This document shows, in pieces, positions 42,196 through 50,020 of a stretch of 64,000 bases of DNA. The first letter of the stretch is position 1; every line of letters begins with the position of its first letter. Source of the stretch: Mesorhizobium sp. WSM4904. Lineage in GTDB: Bacteria; Pseudomonadota; Alphaproteobacteria; Rhizobiales; Rhizobiaceae. The notes beneath the pieces were generated by a model, which had not been told where the DNA came from, did not search any database, and was given only the letters and a program-made list of their open reading frames with translations. The stretch is from NCBI RefSeq assembly GCF_029674545.1, contig NZ_CP121354.1:2179001-2243000 (forward strand), read 5' to 3'. Both the position numbers and the translations under genes were made by a program.

Positions 42196-42528
42196 AGTAT
42201 TTCCTGGAATTGCCTAGGTTTAGCCTCCGAGCACAGGAACTTTGACCGGTCGGCCAGGTTTGTGTTGGCAGGTTGCATGCCGTGGAGATTGGCCGAAACG
42301 CCCGTCGCGATCGTCATCCTCGGGCGAAGCAAGGAGCGAAGCGACGCGGCGCAGACCCGAGGATCCTGCCATGAGGCATGAGCGCTGCTGCGGTACGGAA
42401 TTCTGCTCCGCCGCGCTCTTCGGTCGGGGTTAGGAGGCTTCAGCTAATTTCAAACGGCGCGCTGATTCCATGGAAACGAGCCGTGAAATTTTACAGGCTG
42501 CAACCTGTCAAAATCCCATGTCGAGGAA
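42196..42528. repeat. Intergenic region after nth with a half element and a 9-bp-arm palindromic repeat
   Basis: Directly after nth comes TTTCCTGGAATTGCC (42201-42215), the right half of the GCAATTCC element. ATCCTCGGG (42316-42324) and CCCGAGGAT (42356-42364) are perfect 9-bp arms enclosing GAAGCAAGGAGCGAAGCGAC, a repeat type I know from rhizobial and Brucella genomes. No gene is supported in the 333 bp. It ends before the leftward DUF2214 gene. Confidence 0.6.
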
Positions 42529-42984
42529 CTAATAGCCGTAGCCGCGCGCCATCGCCGCGGCAAAGACGGGGATGAGCAGGAAGATGAAGCCTTCGGCGCG
42601 GACGTAATTCTTCACCGAGGCAAGTTCAGCCGCCGGCACCGAGAAGGAGGAATTGCCGCTCGCCTGCCTATTCCAGGCGATGATGCGAACAGTCGGGATG
42701 ATCGACAGCAGGCCGACGACGATGAAGGCGACCATCTTGGCCCAGAACACCCAGTTGTAGACGTAGAACTCCCAGCCCTTCAGGCCGAAGAACACCCGGC
42801 AGATGCCGACGACGACGATCAGCGTGGCGATGATGCCGTAGTGGCGGTCGATGCCGGCAAGGCGCTTGAGCGTCGCCGCCCCCAACTCGCTACGCACCAG
42901 CACGAACTCGGCGCCGATGATGCCGGCGAGCGAGAACACCAGAAGGTGGTGGGCGACTGCCAGCAGAAGGTCGGTGGTGTCCAT
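42529..42984 (-). CDS. DUF2214 family membrane protein
   Basis: 151 residues, four helices (LLLAVAHHLLVFSLAGIIGAEF, YGIIATLIVVVGICRVF, WVFWAKMVAFIVVGLLSIIP and GFIFLLIPVFAAAMARG). The AVAHHLLVFSLAG and R-x-F-G-x-K-G motifs fit DUF2214. The His pair in the first helix is suggestive of heme or metal ligation, but nothing proves it. Monocistronic. The gap to the GNAT gene (42985-43203) holds divergent promoters. Confidence 0.83.
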   Translation of the reverse strand: MDTTDLLLAVAHHLLVFSLAGIIGAEFVLVRSELGAATLKRLAGIDRHYGIIATLIVVVGICRVFFGLKGWEFYVYNWVFWAKMVAFIVVGLLSIIPTVRIIAWNRQASGNSSFSVPAAELASVKNYVRAEGFIFLLIPVFAAAMARGYGY

Positions 42985-43203
42985 GGTCTTTTCCTGTGTT
43001 CGGACGGCGCCGCGAGATATGGCTGAATCAGCTTCGTCAAAAGAGTAACATCGTCGGTCGAGAATCCCAGATGCCGAAATCTCAGCCGGTCGGCGACATG
43101 ACCGCGCTCGTTTCCTGGCGTGGAGGATAATCCCGAGCGATCCTGGCCCTTGTTCGAACGCACTGGTTTGCTAAGCGCTGCCGCCTCAATGGAGGGGAAT
43201 GCC

Positions 43204-43758
43204 ATGAGCATTGGAACGGAAGCAGGCGTGCCGATCCTCGAGACGGCGCGGACCGTGTTGCGGGCGCATCGGCTCGATGATTTCGAGACCTATGTCGCGA
43301 TGTGGGCCGATCCCGGGATCACCCGTTTCATCAGCGGCAAGCCGCGCACCCGCGAGGAAAGCTGGATGCGCTTCCTGCGCCATGCCGGGCTCTGGTCGCT
43401 GCTCGGCTATGGGTTCTGGGCGATCGAGGACAAGGCGACCGGCCGCTTCATTGGCGAGGCCGGGTTCCACGATCTCAAGCGCGAGATCGAGCCGTCGATC
43501 GAAGGGGTGCCAGAAGCCGGCTGGGCGCTGGCCTCCGTCGTGCATGGCCAGGGGCTTGCCAGTGAGGTCGTCGGGCGCATCGTCGCCTGGGGAGACGCGG
43601 TGTTCGGGCGAGCCAAAACCGTCTGCATCATTGATCCCGACAACGGCGCTTCGCTCAAGGTGGCCGAAAAGAACGGCTATCGCGAAATGCTGCGGACCAC
43701 CTATCACGACAAGCCGACGATCCTGCTGGAGCGGCAGGCCGGAGGGGCGACAGGCTAG
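43204..43758 (+). CDS. GNAT-family N-acetyltransferase (RimJ/RimL-like)
   Basis: 184 residues. The layout is GNAT: ETARTVLRAHRLDDFETYVAMWADP (N-terminal strand-helix), YGFWAIEDKATGRFIGEAGF, WALASVVHGQGLASEVVGRIVAW (motif A, VHGQGLASE binds acetyl-CoA) and DPDNGASLKVAEKNGYREM. The class includes ribosomal-protein alanine acetyltransferases. The substrate is unknown. GGAGGGGAATGCC precedes ATG 43204. It is convergent with the GGDEF-EAL gene. Confidence 0.87.
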   Translation: MSIGTEAGVPILETARTVLRAHRLDDFETYVAMWADPGITRFISGKPRTREESWMRFLRHAGLWSLLGYGFWAIEDKATGRFIGEAGFHDLKREIEPSIEGVPEAGWALASVVHGQGLASEVVGRIVAWGDAVFGRAKTVCIIDPDNGASLKVAEKNGYREMLRTTYHDKPTILLERQAGGATG

Positions 43759-43793
43759 GAACGCTTCGGAAAGAAGAATCGCCGGCGACCGTT

Positions 43794-46280
43794 TCAACCG
43801 ACCTTGCGGCGCAACGTCTGCGCCAAGCCTTCCGAGGAATCCGCGCTTGCGTCCCCGTCGATCCGGCCGCCGCGGAAAACCGTCGTCGCGTCGAACGGCT
43901 GGGGCCTTGCGATCGCATAACCCTGCGCGTGGTCGACGCCGATCGTTCGCAAAGCCTCCATGATGCCCTCGCTTTCGACGAATTCGGCGATCGTGCGTTT
44001 TCCCGTCACCTTGCCGATGTGGTGGATCATCTCGACCATGGCGCGGTCGATGCGGTCGTCCAGCATGTCCTTGACGAAACCGCCGTCGATCTTGAGGTAA
44101 TCGACCGGCAGGTGCTTCAGATAGGCGAAAGACGACATGCCGGAGCCGAAATCGTCGAGGGCGAAGCGGCAGCCCAAGCCGCGCAGGTCGGCGATGAAGC
44201 GCATGGCTTCCGTCAGGTTGGCAATGGCGCTGGTCTCGGTGATCTCCAGGCAGATCGTTCCGGGCGCGATGCCATGGGCGGCCAACTGCTCGCGCATGAA
44301 GCCGAGGAACGTCTCGTCGCCGAAGCTGGCGCCGGAAAGGTTGATGGCGCAGGTGGATATCGGCATGGCGCGCGGATCGGCAAGCCTGGCCGCGAGAATT
44401 CGGAATGTGTTGCGCACCACCCAGCGGTCGATCGCCGGCATCAGCCCGTAGCGCTCGGCCGCGGGGATGAAACTCTGCGGCGTGACGAAGTTGCCGTCCT
44501 CGTCGGTCAATCTCAGCAAGATTTCGATGTGCGCGCCAACCTCGGCGACATTCTCACGCAGCGGCGAGATCTCCTGCGCATGCAGCCTGAAGCGATCCTC
44601 GTCGAGCGCGGCATGCAGGCGCTGGACCCAGGCCATCTCGCCGAAGCGTTCGCGCAGCGCCGTATCGCTGTCGCTGTGAAGCTGAACCCGGTTGCGCCCC
44701 TTTTCCTTCGCCATGTAGCAGGCGACATCGGCGGCGCGCAGCACTTCCTCCAGCGACATGCCGCAATCGGCGATCTCGACCATGCCGATGCTGACGCTGA
44801 TGTTGAAGGGCCGGCCTTCCCAGGAAAAATGCAGATCCTGGACGGTGGCGCGCAGCCGTTCCGCCGTGGTGACGGCGCAGCCGGTGTCGCAATCGAAGAG
44901 CAGCACGCCGAACTCATCGCCACCAAGCCTGGCCAGTATGTCGCCGGTGGGCAACTCATTGAGGAGCAGCACCGAGATCTGGCGCAGCAGCTGATCGCCG
45001 GCCGCATGGCCGCAAGTGTCGTTGACCAGCTTGAACTGGTCGAGGTCGAGATACATCAGCGCATGCGCGCGCGGTCTCTCCGGCGGCTCCGCAATCGCGC
45101 CTGCCAGCCGGGTCTCGAAGTCGCGGCGGTTGACGAGGCCGGTGAGCGCATCATGCGATGCTTGCCATGACAGGCGCTCGATGAAGTCCTGCTCGCGGGA
45201 CATGTCGTGCAACGCGAGAACGGCGCCGACAATCTTGCCGGAGACGCTGAGCGGCGCACCGTTGAGCGCGACAGGCACGACCGAACGGTCGGGGCGCTCC
45301 AGGAGCTGCGGCCGCACGTTGGAACGGCGCGGCTCGCCGGCCAGGAGGCGCGGTATCAGGTCGATTTCCTCGACACCGCTGTCCTTGTCGATCAGCCGGA
45401 ACAGCGAGGCGATGGGCTTGCCCTTGGCGGCGTCCAGAGGACAGGCTAGCAGGCGCTCGGCGACGGCATTCATGTAATCCAGCCGCCCGGCCGCATCGGT
45501 GCTGATGACGGCCTGGCCGATCGAGGCCAGCGTGATCTGCGCGCGCTCGCGCTCGGCGTTCAAGGCGCTTCGGAAGGCCTGCCGCTGAGCCATCAGCTTT
45601 CGCGTGCGCCATACCGCCAGCAGGATAAGCAGCGCCGCGGTGACGAGGTTGGCGGCCGTCAGCGCCATCTTGATGACGCGCGAGCCTTCGCCGAGGCTGT
45701 CGGAGAAGGCCTTGGACAAGGGTCCGATCCGGTCATCGAGCTGGTGGATGTCGGCTTTCCAGGCGCTGATCTCCGCCTGCGACGCGGGGTCTTCTTCGAG
45801 CCTTCTGTGCATATCGTCGCCAAGCTTCTCGATGGCGAGGATCATCTCGTCGGCCTCCGTCCAGTGCCGGATGGCGATGTCGAGGTAGCTGACGCGACGG
45901 AAATTCCGAAACAGCCAGATCAGGCCGGCAACGTCGTCGGCATGGTTGTTGCCGCCGAGGAAACCCAGCCGCGCCGCTTCGGTGTCAGGGTTGGTCTTTT
46001 CGAGCGCAAGCCTGGCCGAGCGATCGGCGAGCGGCACGGCGATGGCCTGGCGGTATTCGCGGAAATATTCCGCGTTGCCGGTATCGGCATAGAGGCTGAG
46101 CAAATAGATGGCGTGCTTCTGCCCCTTCGACCATTGGCTCTCGCCGCCGACATAGGCGCGAACGGCCGATAGTGTATAGAGGCTGAGGCTGGCCACCAGG
46201 GCCTGGATCAGGACGACCACGATGAAAGGCCAGACCAGCCCGATGAGACGAGGGCCGGCATCCGTCGACGAGAGCTTCAT
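43794..46280 (-). CDS. Membrane GGDEF-EAL protein with PAS domain
   Basis: 828 residues: TM1 (about 13-37), a periplasmic helical sensor region (to about 205), TM2 (KMALTAANLVTAALLILLAV), PAS (about 252-360), GGDEF (DALTGLVNRRDFE; LGGDEFGVLLFD) and EAL. The GGDEF site is intact. The EAL motif reads EIL in IEILLRL, but the metal/catalytic residues look complete (ETSA, DDFGSGMSS, KIDG and FVE). So it could both make and break c-di-GMP; which dominates is open. ATG 46280 with GGAAATGCG upstream was taken over a Met 18 codons earlier. Confidence 0.88.
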   Translation of the reverse strand: MKLSSTDAGPRLIGLVWPFIVVVLIQALVASLSLYTLSAVRAYVGGESQWSKGQKHAIYLLSLYADTGNAEYFREYRQAIAVPLADRSARLALEKTNPDTEAARLGFLGGNNHADDVAGLIWLFRNFRRVSYLDIAIRHWTEADEMILAIEKLGDDMHRRLEEDPASQAEISAWKADIHQLDDRIGPLSKAFSDSLGEGSRVIKMALTAANLVTAALLILLAVWRTRKLMAQRQAFRSALNAERERAQITLASIGQAVISTDAAGRLDYMNAVAERLLACPLDAAKGKPIASLFRLIDKDSGVEEIDLIPRLLAGEPRRSNVRPQLLERPDRSVVPVALNGAPLSVSGKIVGAVLALHDMSREQDFIERLSWQASHDALTGLVNRRDFETRLAGAIAEPPERPRAHALMYLDLDQFKLVNDTCGHAAGDQLLRQISVLLLNELPTGDILARLGGDEFGVLLFDCDTGCAVTTAERLRATVQDLHFSWEGRPFNISVSIGMVEIADCGMSLEEVLRAADVACYMAKEKGRNRVQLHSDSDTALRERFGEMAWVQRLHAALDEDRFRLHAQEISPLRENVAEVGAHIEILLRLTDEDGNFVTPQSFIPAAERYGLMPAIDRWVVRNTFRILAARLADPRAMPISTCAINLSGASFGDETFLGFMREQLAAHGIAPGTICLEITETSAIANLTEAMRFIADLRGLGCRFALDDFGSGMSSFAYLKHLPVDYLKIDGGFVKDMLDDRIDRAMVEMIHHIGKVTGKRTIAEFVESEGIMEALRTIGVDHAQGYAIARPQPFDATTVFRGGRIDGDASADSSEGLAQTLRRKVG

Positions 46281-46561
46281 CGCATTTCCATGGAGCCTGC
46301 CGCGACCCCGTCGGCGTCTGTCCGACCGGCTCATCCGTCGGTTGAGACGATGTTCTTCCCCTCATGTCTGCCGGCAATTGGCGACACCAATCCAGATAGC
46401 GTACCTGGTTTAACAGCCGATAAATTCCGACAGTATTTGTTTTCGAAATTCTTCGACAAAACAGCTGGCGGCGTACGCTACGTCATGTGGATATTTCCGC
46501 CCCGGTATCGCCTGCCGAGTTGCTCTCGCCAGAATGAAGTCGAATGGGCGCGCCCAGCGAT

Positions 46562-46960
46562 TCAACGTTTGGATTTTGCCTTGTTCAGAGCCACCGCTGC
46601 GCGGACGAGAGCCTTGAGCGCTTCCTCATCGATCTCCTCACCCTCGCGAAAATCGATGGCGCGCCTCGTGTTGCCTTCGAGGCTGGAGTTGAAGAGCCGT
46701 GAGGGATCGGGCAGCGCCGCGCCCCTGGCGAAGGTCAGCTTGACGACTGCCTTGTAGGTCTCGCCGGTACAGATCATTCCGGCGTCCTCCCAAACCGGCA
46801 GCCCGCGCCACTTCCATTCCTCGGTGACGTCTGGATCGGCCTGCTTGATCAGGGCACGGAGGCGGCCGAGCATCTCACCCCGCCAATCGCCCAGTTCCTC
46901 GATGCGTCCATCGATGAGCTCGGAAGGAGATTTGCTTTCCTGCACGCCACTTTTCTCCAT
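46562..46960 (-). CDS. DUF1801 family protein (first of two)
   Basis: 132 residues of the YdhG/DUF1801 fold: LIDGRIEELGDWRGEMLGRLRAL, PDVTEEWKWRGLPVWEDAGMICTGETYKAVVKLTFARGAAL (split) and LVRAAVALNKAKSKR. The family is small and soluble, linked to iron-sulfur or stress contexts without a proven role. It is the last gene of the leftward ArsR operon, 75 bp after the second DUF1801 gene. Confidence 0.83.
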   Translation of the reverse strand: MEKSGVQESKSPSELIDGRIEELGDWRGEMLGRLRALIKQADPDVTEEWKWRGLPVWEDAGMICTGETYKAVVKLTFARGAALPDPSRLFNSSLEGNTRRAIDFREGEEIDEEALKALVRAAVALNKAKSKR

Positions 46961-47035
46961 CTGTGTTTCTTCTGCCGGATAAATGGATCGCCGGGATGGC
47001 TCTTCAGGCGGAACCGTGCTTGATCGACAATGCGC

Positions 47036-47485
47036 CTACATTCGTTCGCCTGGCAATTGGCTTGCCTGTTTCACCCAGGAGACGAACTGCGCTTCATCGA
47101 GCTGGTCGTCCTCATGGATGTGGAAATAGCGCGTGTCATTGCTCTTGGATTCGCCGGGCGGCACGGGCTTCAGCGACATGCCGCGAAAGAAGGCCACCTT
47201 GATGTATCCGGTGAGACAGTGGATGCCGAGAAACCAGCCTTCGCCTTCCATCCCGTAAAACGGCGAGTTCCATTTGACGGCCTTCTGCGCCTTGGGAACG
47301 GCCTGCATGATGAGCTGGTCGAGCCGGCGACCGACCTCGCTCTTCCACCCTGGCATCGCCACGATATAGGCCTGCACGGGGGCGTCGCCATAGCCCTTGG
47401 CGATCTGCGGGTTGCCGCCCGAGAGCAGGACGAGTTTCGCGCCCATGGGCCCAGCGGCAACCTTCGGCGATTTCGTCTTCGCCAT
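47036..47485 (-). CDS. DUF1801 family protein (second)
   Basis: 149 residues. A start at ATG 47485 (MAKTKSPKVAAGPMGAK) fits; a longer frame exists upstream but runs into the preceding gene. Core: YGDAPVQAYIVAMPGWKSEVGRRLDQLIMQAVPKAQKAVKWNSPFYGM (in pieces) and GWFLGIHCLTGYIKVAFFRGMSLKPVP. The ATG shares bases with the stop of the preceding membrane gene (TGATG). Only distantly like the neighbour at 46562-46960, so a recent duplication is unlikely. Confidence 0.83.
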   Translation of the reverse strand: MAKTKSPKVAAGPMGAKLVLLSGGNPQIAKGYGDAPVQAYIVAMPGWKSEVGRRLDQLIMQAVPKAQKAVKWNSPFYGMEGEGWFLGIHCLTGYIKVAFFRGMSLKPVPPGESKSNDTRYFHIHEDDQLDEAQFVSWVKQASQLPGERM

Positions 47486-47718
47486 CAAGCCGATCCTACG
47501 CGCTCGCGCGCCAGCCCACCGCGCCATCTGGCGGCATAGGGCAGCACGAACATATAGAGGCCGCTGAACAGCAGCAGGAAGAGCGGCAGGAGCGGAGAGT
47601 AGACCACCCAGGCCGGAGGCTCGCCCAATGCCATGGCGACGAAGTTAGCGATAACGGTCATGGTAAAGATGATCGACAGCCAGCGATGCAGTTGCCTGAT
47701 CCATTTGCTCCAGTCCAA
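47485..47718 (-). CDS. Small two-helix membrane protein, function unknown
   Basis: 77 residues: a Trp-rich start (MDWSKWIRQLHRWLSIIF), two helices (WLSIIFTMTVIANFVAMAL and SPLLPLFLLLFSGLYMFVLPYA) and a basic end. It is translationally coupled to the DUF1801 gene behind it (TGATG) and follows the VOC gene by 36 bp. The WIRQLHRWLSIIF start resembles PepSY-like or DUF-type transmembrane N-termini. No role assigned. Confidence 0.7.
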   Translation of the reverse strand: MDWSKWIRQLHRWLSIIFTMTVIANFVAMALGEPPAWVVYSPLLPLFLLLFSGLYMFVLPYAARWRGGLARERVGSA

Positions 47719-47754
47719 TGCTGCCTCCTCTGAAAGAACGAATGAAACACCGGC

Positions 47755-48147
47755 TTACCAACGCGCCAGCTGGGTGATCTGGATGAGATTGCCGCAGGTG
47801 TCGTTGAGCTGCGCGATCGTCGAGCCGGTCACCTCGGTCGGCGCCATGGCGAAGCTGCCGCCATTTGCCGTGATGCGCTCGTGATCGCCGTTGATGTCGT
47901 CGGTGAACAGCATGAGCGCCGGCTGGCCCTGCTTGAAGATGGCCTGCTGGTAGGCCTTGGCCGCCGGATTGTCATTCAGCGCCAATTGCAGCTCCGTGCC
48001 GTCCGGGTCGTCGGGCGAGGTGACCGTTAGCCAGCGAAACGGCCCGTTGGTGAAATCGGCCTTCTTGTCGAAACCCAGCACGTCCGTGTAGAAGCCAAGA
48101 GCCTTCTCCTGGTCGTCGACATAAACACTTGTCAGCTTGATCTTCAT
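47755..48147 (-). CDS. VOC-family protein (glyoxalase/bleomycin resistance type)
   Basis: 130 residues, two beta-alpha modules: KIKLTSVYVDDQEKALGFYTDVLGF and TFDTC-like second half GSTIAQLNDTCGNLIQITQL, with PDGTELQLALND. ATG 48147 has GGAG 7 bp upstream; a longer in-frame ORF exists but lacks the family N-terminus. It is 73 bp after the AHSA1 gene in the ArsR operon. Substrate unknown. Confidence 0.83.
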   Translation of the reverse strand: MKIKLTSVYVDDQEKALGFYTDVLGFDKKADFTNGPFRWLTVTSPDDPDGTELQLALNDNPAAKAYQQAIFKQGQPALMLFTDDINGDHERITANGGSFAMAPTEVTGSTIAQLNDTCGNLIQITQLARW

Positions 48148-48220
48148 CGCATTTCTCCATTGCTCGCGCCGCAGGTTGCCCGCCAACGATTTCTGCTTTT
48201 TGAACCCTTTCGGCGGGACT

Positions 48221-48631
48221 TCAGTCGATCCGCGCCAGGACCTCTTCCAGGGCTGTGAGGAACCTTTGCCAACCAACGGTGGCGCCCCGGTAGTAGGATT
48301 GCTGATCGGTGCGGAAACCTGTCTGCTCCATGCGCAGATGGGTGCCCGTGCCCGTCGGGGTGAGCGTCCAGGTGACGACGCTCTCCAGATCCTTGGTGTC
48401 CCAGGTGTAGGACAGCGTCTTGTATGGCTCGACCGCCTGGACCTGACACTCGACGCCTCCCCAGTCCGCGCTGAGTTCGAAACAGTGGTCTACGACCGGC
48501 TTGAAGTCGTTCTTCATCAGCCACTCCTCGATGAGATGCGGTTGGGTCAGCGCCCGCCAGATCTTTTCCGGCGGGTAAGGGATCTCGCGCTCGACGACGA
48601 CGGAGCGCGTTCCGGCCGGCATATCGTTCAT
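48221..48631 (-). CDS. SRPBCC/AHSA1-family protein
   Basis: 136 residues with the START-like helix-grip fold of the activator-of-Hsp90 homologue group: VVVEREIPYPPEKIWRALTQPHLIEEWLM, FKPVVDHCFELSADWGGVECQVQAVEPYKTLSYTW (split), VTWTLTPTGTGTHLRMEQTGF and WQRFLTALEEVL. Such proteins follow an ArsR regulator in many genomes and may bind a small hydrophobic ligand. The start overlaps the ArsR stop (ATGA). Confidence 0.87.
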   Translation of the reverse strand: MNDMPAGTRSVVVEREIPYPPEKIWRALTQPHLIEEWLMKNDFKPVVDHCFELSADWGGVECQVQAVEPYKTLSYTWDTKDLESVVTWTLTPTGTGTHLRMEQTGFRTDQQSYYRGATVGWQRFLTALEEVLARID

Positions 48632-48951
48632 TGATCCATCCTCTTCAGCAGATCCTCGAGATCGTCGAACCGGCTCTCCCAGAACCCGGCCATCTGACGG
48701 GTCCAGTCCATCAGCGGCGCAAGTGCTGCAAGCTGCGCGCTGTAATGGGTCTGCCGACCCTCGTGGCGGTCGCGCACCAGTCCGGCTTCCTTGAGGAGGC
48801 CGAGATGCTTCGAGACCGCCGGCTGCGAGACACCGGCCTGCGCCGTCAGCGCGCCGACCGTCTGCTCGCCTTGGCGGCACAGACGCTCAAAAATGGCGCG
48901 CCTTGTCGGATCGGCAAGCGTCCGGAAGAGCATATCATGCGCGTTCGACAT
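48628..48951 (-). CDS. ArsR-family transcriptional regulator
   Basis: 107 residues, winged helix: MLFRTLADPTRRAIFERLCRQGEQTVGALTAQAGVSQPAVSKHLGLLKEAGLVRDRHEGRQTHYS in sections (residues 6-70). There is no cysteine metal site, so a non-metal signal is likely, as in the ArsR proteins paired with AHSA1. ATG 48951 is the family start. It heads the leftward operon ArsR-AHSA1-VOC-membrane-DUF1801-DUF1801 and should repress it. Confidence 0.88.
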   Translation of the reverse strand: MSNAHDMLFRTLADPTRRAIFERLCRQGEQTVGALTAQAGVSQPAVSKHLGLLKEAGLVRDRHEGRQTHYSAQLAALAPLMDWTRQMAGFWESRFDDLEDLLKRMDQ

Positions 48952-49063
48952 CTGGATCAATAACCTAATGGCTATTGATTGATCTATAACCAATGGGATA
49001 TGTAAGAGTCAAGCGGAAGTGGATGTCTGGCTTTAAGCCGGCGCGCTCTCGATCGCCACGCGC

Positions 49064-49834
49064 TTAGCCGGCGGCGCCCATGTCGCGGCTTGCTTCATCC
49101 AGCATCGAGGTATCCTCGCCGAAGGCGCGTGTGGCGCGGGCGGCAGCTTCGAGCAGCGGGCGCTTCATGCGCGTGAGGAAAGCCGCGTCGACCCGCGTGC
49201 TCGGGCCGGCGAGCGTGAGCGCGCCGACCAATGTCCGCCCTGGTCCGAACACGGGCGCGGATATGCCTGCCGTCTGCGGGTCGCGATCACCGATCGAAAT
49301 GTAATTGTAGGTTTGCCGGATCGTCTCGTAAGGCTCGCCCTGCTCGCCCGAGAAGGCGGCAAGCACCCGTCCGCCGGAGCCCACCAGCAAAGGCAGCACG
49401 TCGCCTTCGCGTATCGTATAGCGGATCGGGTGCTTGGACTCGACCCGGTAAAGACATGTGCGCACGTCGCCCGAGCGGACATAGAAGGCGACGCTCTCCC
49501 AGCTCCGCTCGGAGAGATCGCGCATGATCGGCAGCAGGATATCCATCGCCACGACCGAGCGCTGGTAGAGCGCACCAAGCCGGAAGGTGGCCGGTCCGAT
49601 GCGATAGCGTCCGTCCTCCAGACGCTCCAGCAGTTGCCCGCGCATCAGCGAATTGGCCAGCCTCAGAATCGTGCTCTTGTAGAGGCCGGTGCGGGCCGCG
49701 ATCTCGGCGAGACCGAGCGACCGGTCGGCGGTGGTGAACGCATCGAGGATGGCGATCGCGCGATCGAGGGCCGCAACGCCGTCGGCCTGGGCGGGGCTGG
49801 GAGGAGTGGCTGTCATTTCGGGTGATGGTTTCAT
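49064..49834 (-). CDS. IclR-family transcriptional regulator of the tricarboxylate cassette
   Basis: 256 residues: N-terminal winged helix (ALDRAIAILDAFTTADRSLGLAEIAARTGLYKSTILRLANSL in pieces, residues 22-65) and IclR effector domain (LGALYQRSVVAMDILLPIMRDLSERSWESVAFYVRSG in pieces; GISAPVFGPGRTLVGALTLAGPSTR). It reads away from tctC. Position and orientation make it the likely local regulator, sensing a carboxylate, acting on the inverted repeats at 49891-49929. Confidence 0.88.
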   Translation of the reverse strand: MKPSPEMTATPPSPAQADGVAALDRAIAILDAFTTADRSLGLAEIAARTGLYKSTILRLANSLMRGQLLERLEDGRYRIGPATFRLGALYQRSVVAMDILLPIMRDLSERSWESVAFYVRSGDVRTCLYRVESKHPIRYTIREGDVLPLLVGSGGRVLAAFSGEQGEPYETIRQTYNYISIGDRDPQTAGISAPVFGPGRTLVGALTLAGPSTRVDAAFLTRMKRPLLEAAARATRAFGEDTSMLDEASRDMGAAG

Positions 49835-49890
49835 CTTGGGTCGCCCATCCGGGAGTGATCCCGGACATGCGGATTTAGTCCGGTCCGTAT

Positions 49891-49929
49891 CGTTCTGTCC
49901 AGCAGAATGGCATTCCCGTTGACAGAACG
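49891..49929. promoter_or_regulatory. Candidate IclR operator in the iclR-tctC gap
   Basis: Arms CGTTCTGTC (49891-49899) and GACAGAACG (49921-49929) are a perfect 9-bp inverted repeat with centres 30 bp apart (three helical turns). Inside sits a smaller palindrome, TTCTG-TCCAG-CAGAA (49893-49907), typical of IclR-family half-site spacing. A possible -35 TTGACA (49919-49924) overlaps the right arm. About 95 bp before tctC. Confidence 0.55.
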
Positions 49930-50020
49930 CGGTAACAAATGCTTGAACTCGAATGCGGGTCTTAATTCAGGCCACGTCTTGGCAGGCACCGGAGGAGGTG
50001 TCGTGATTTGGAGGAATCCC

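Noticed and set aside
42196..42528. A short gene in the nth-DUF2214 gap
   Set aside because: Frames of about 60 codons exist there but they run across palindromic repeats, have no ribosome-binding site and resemble no family.
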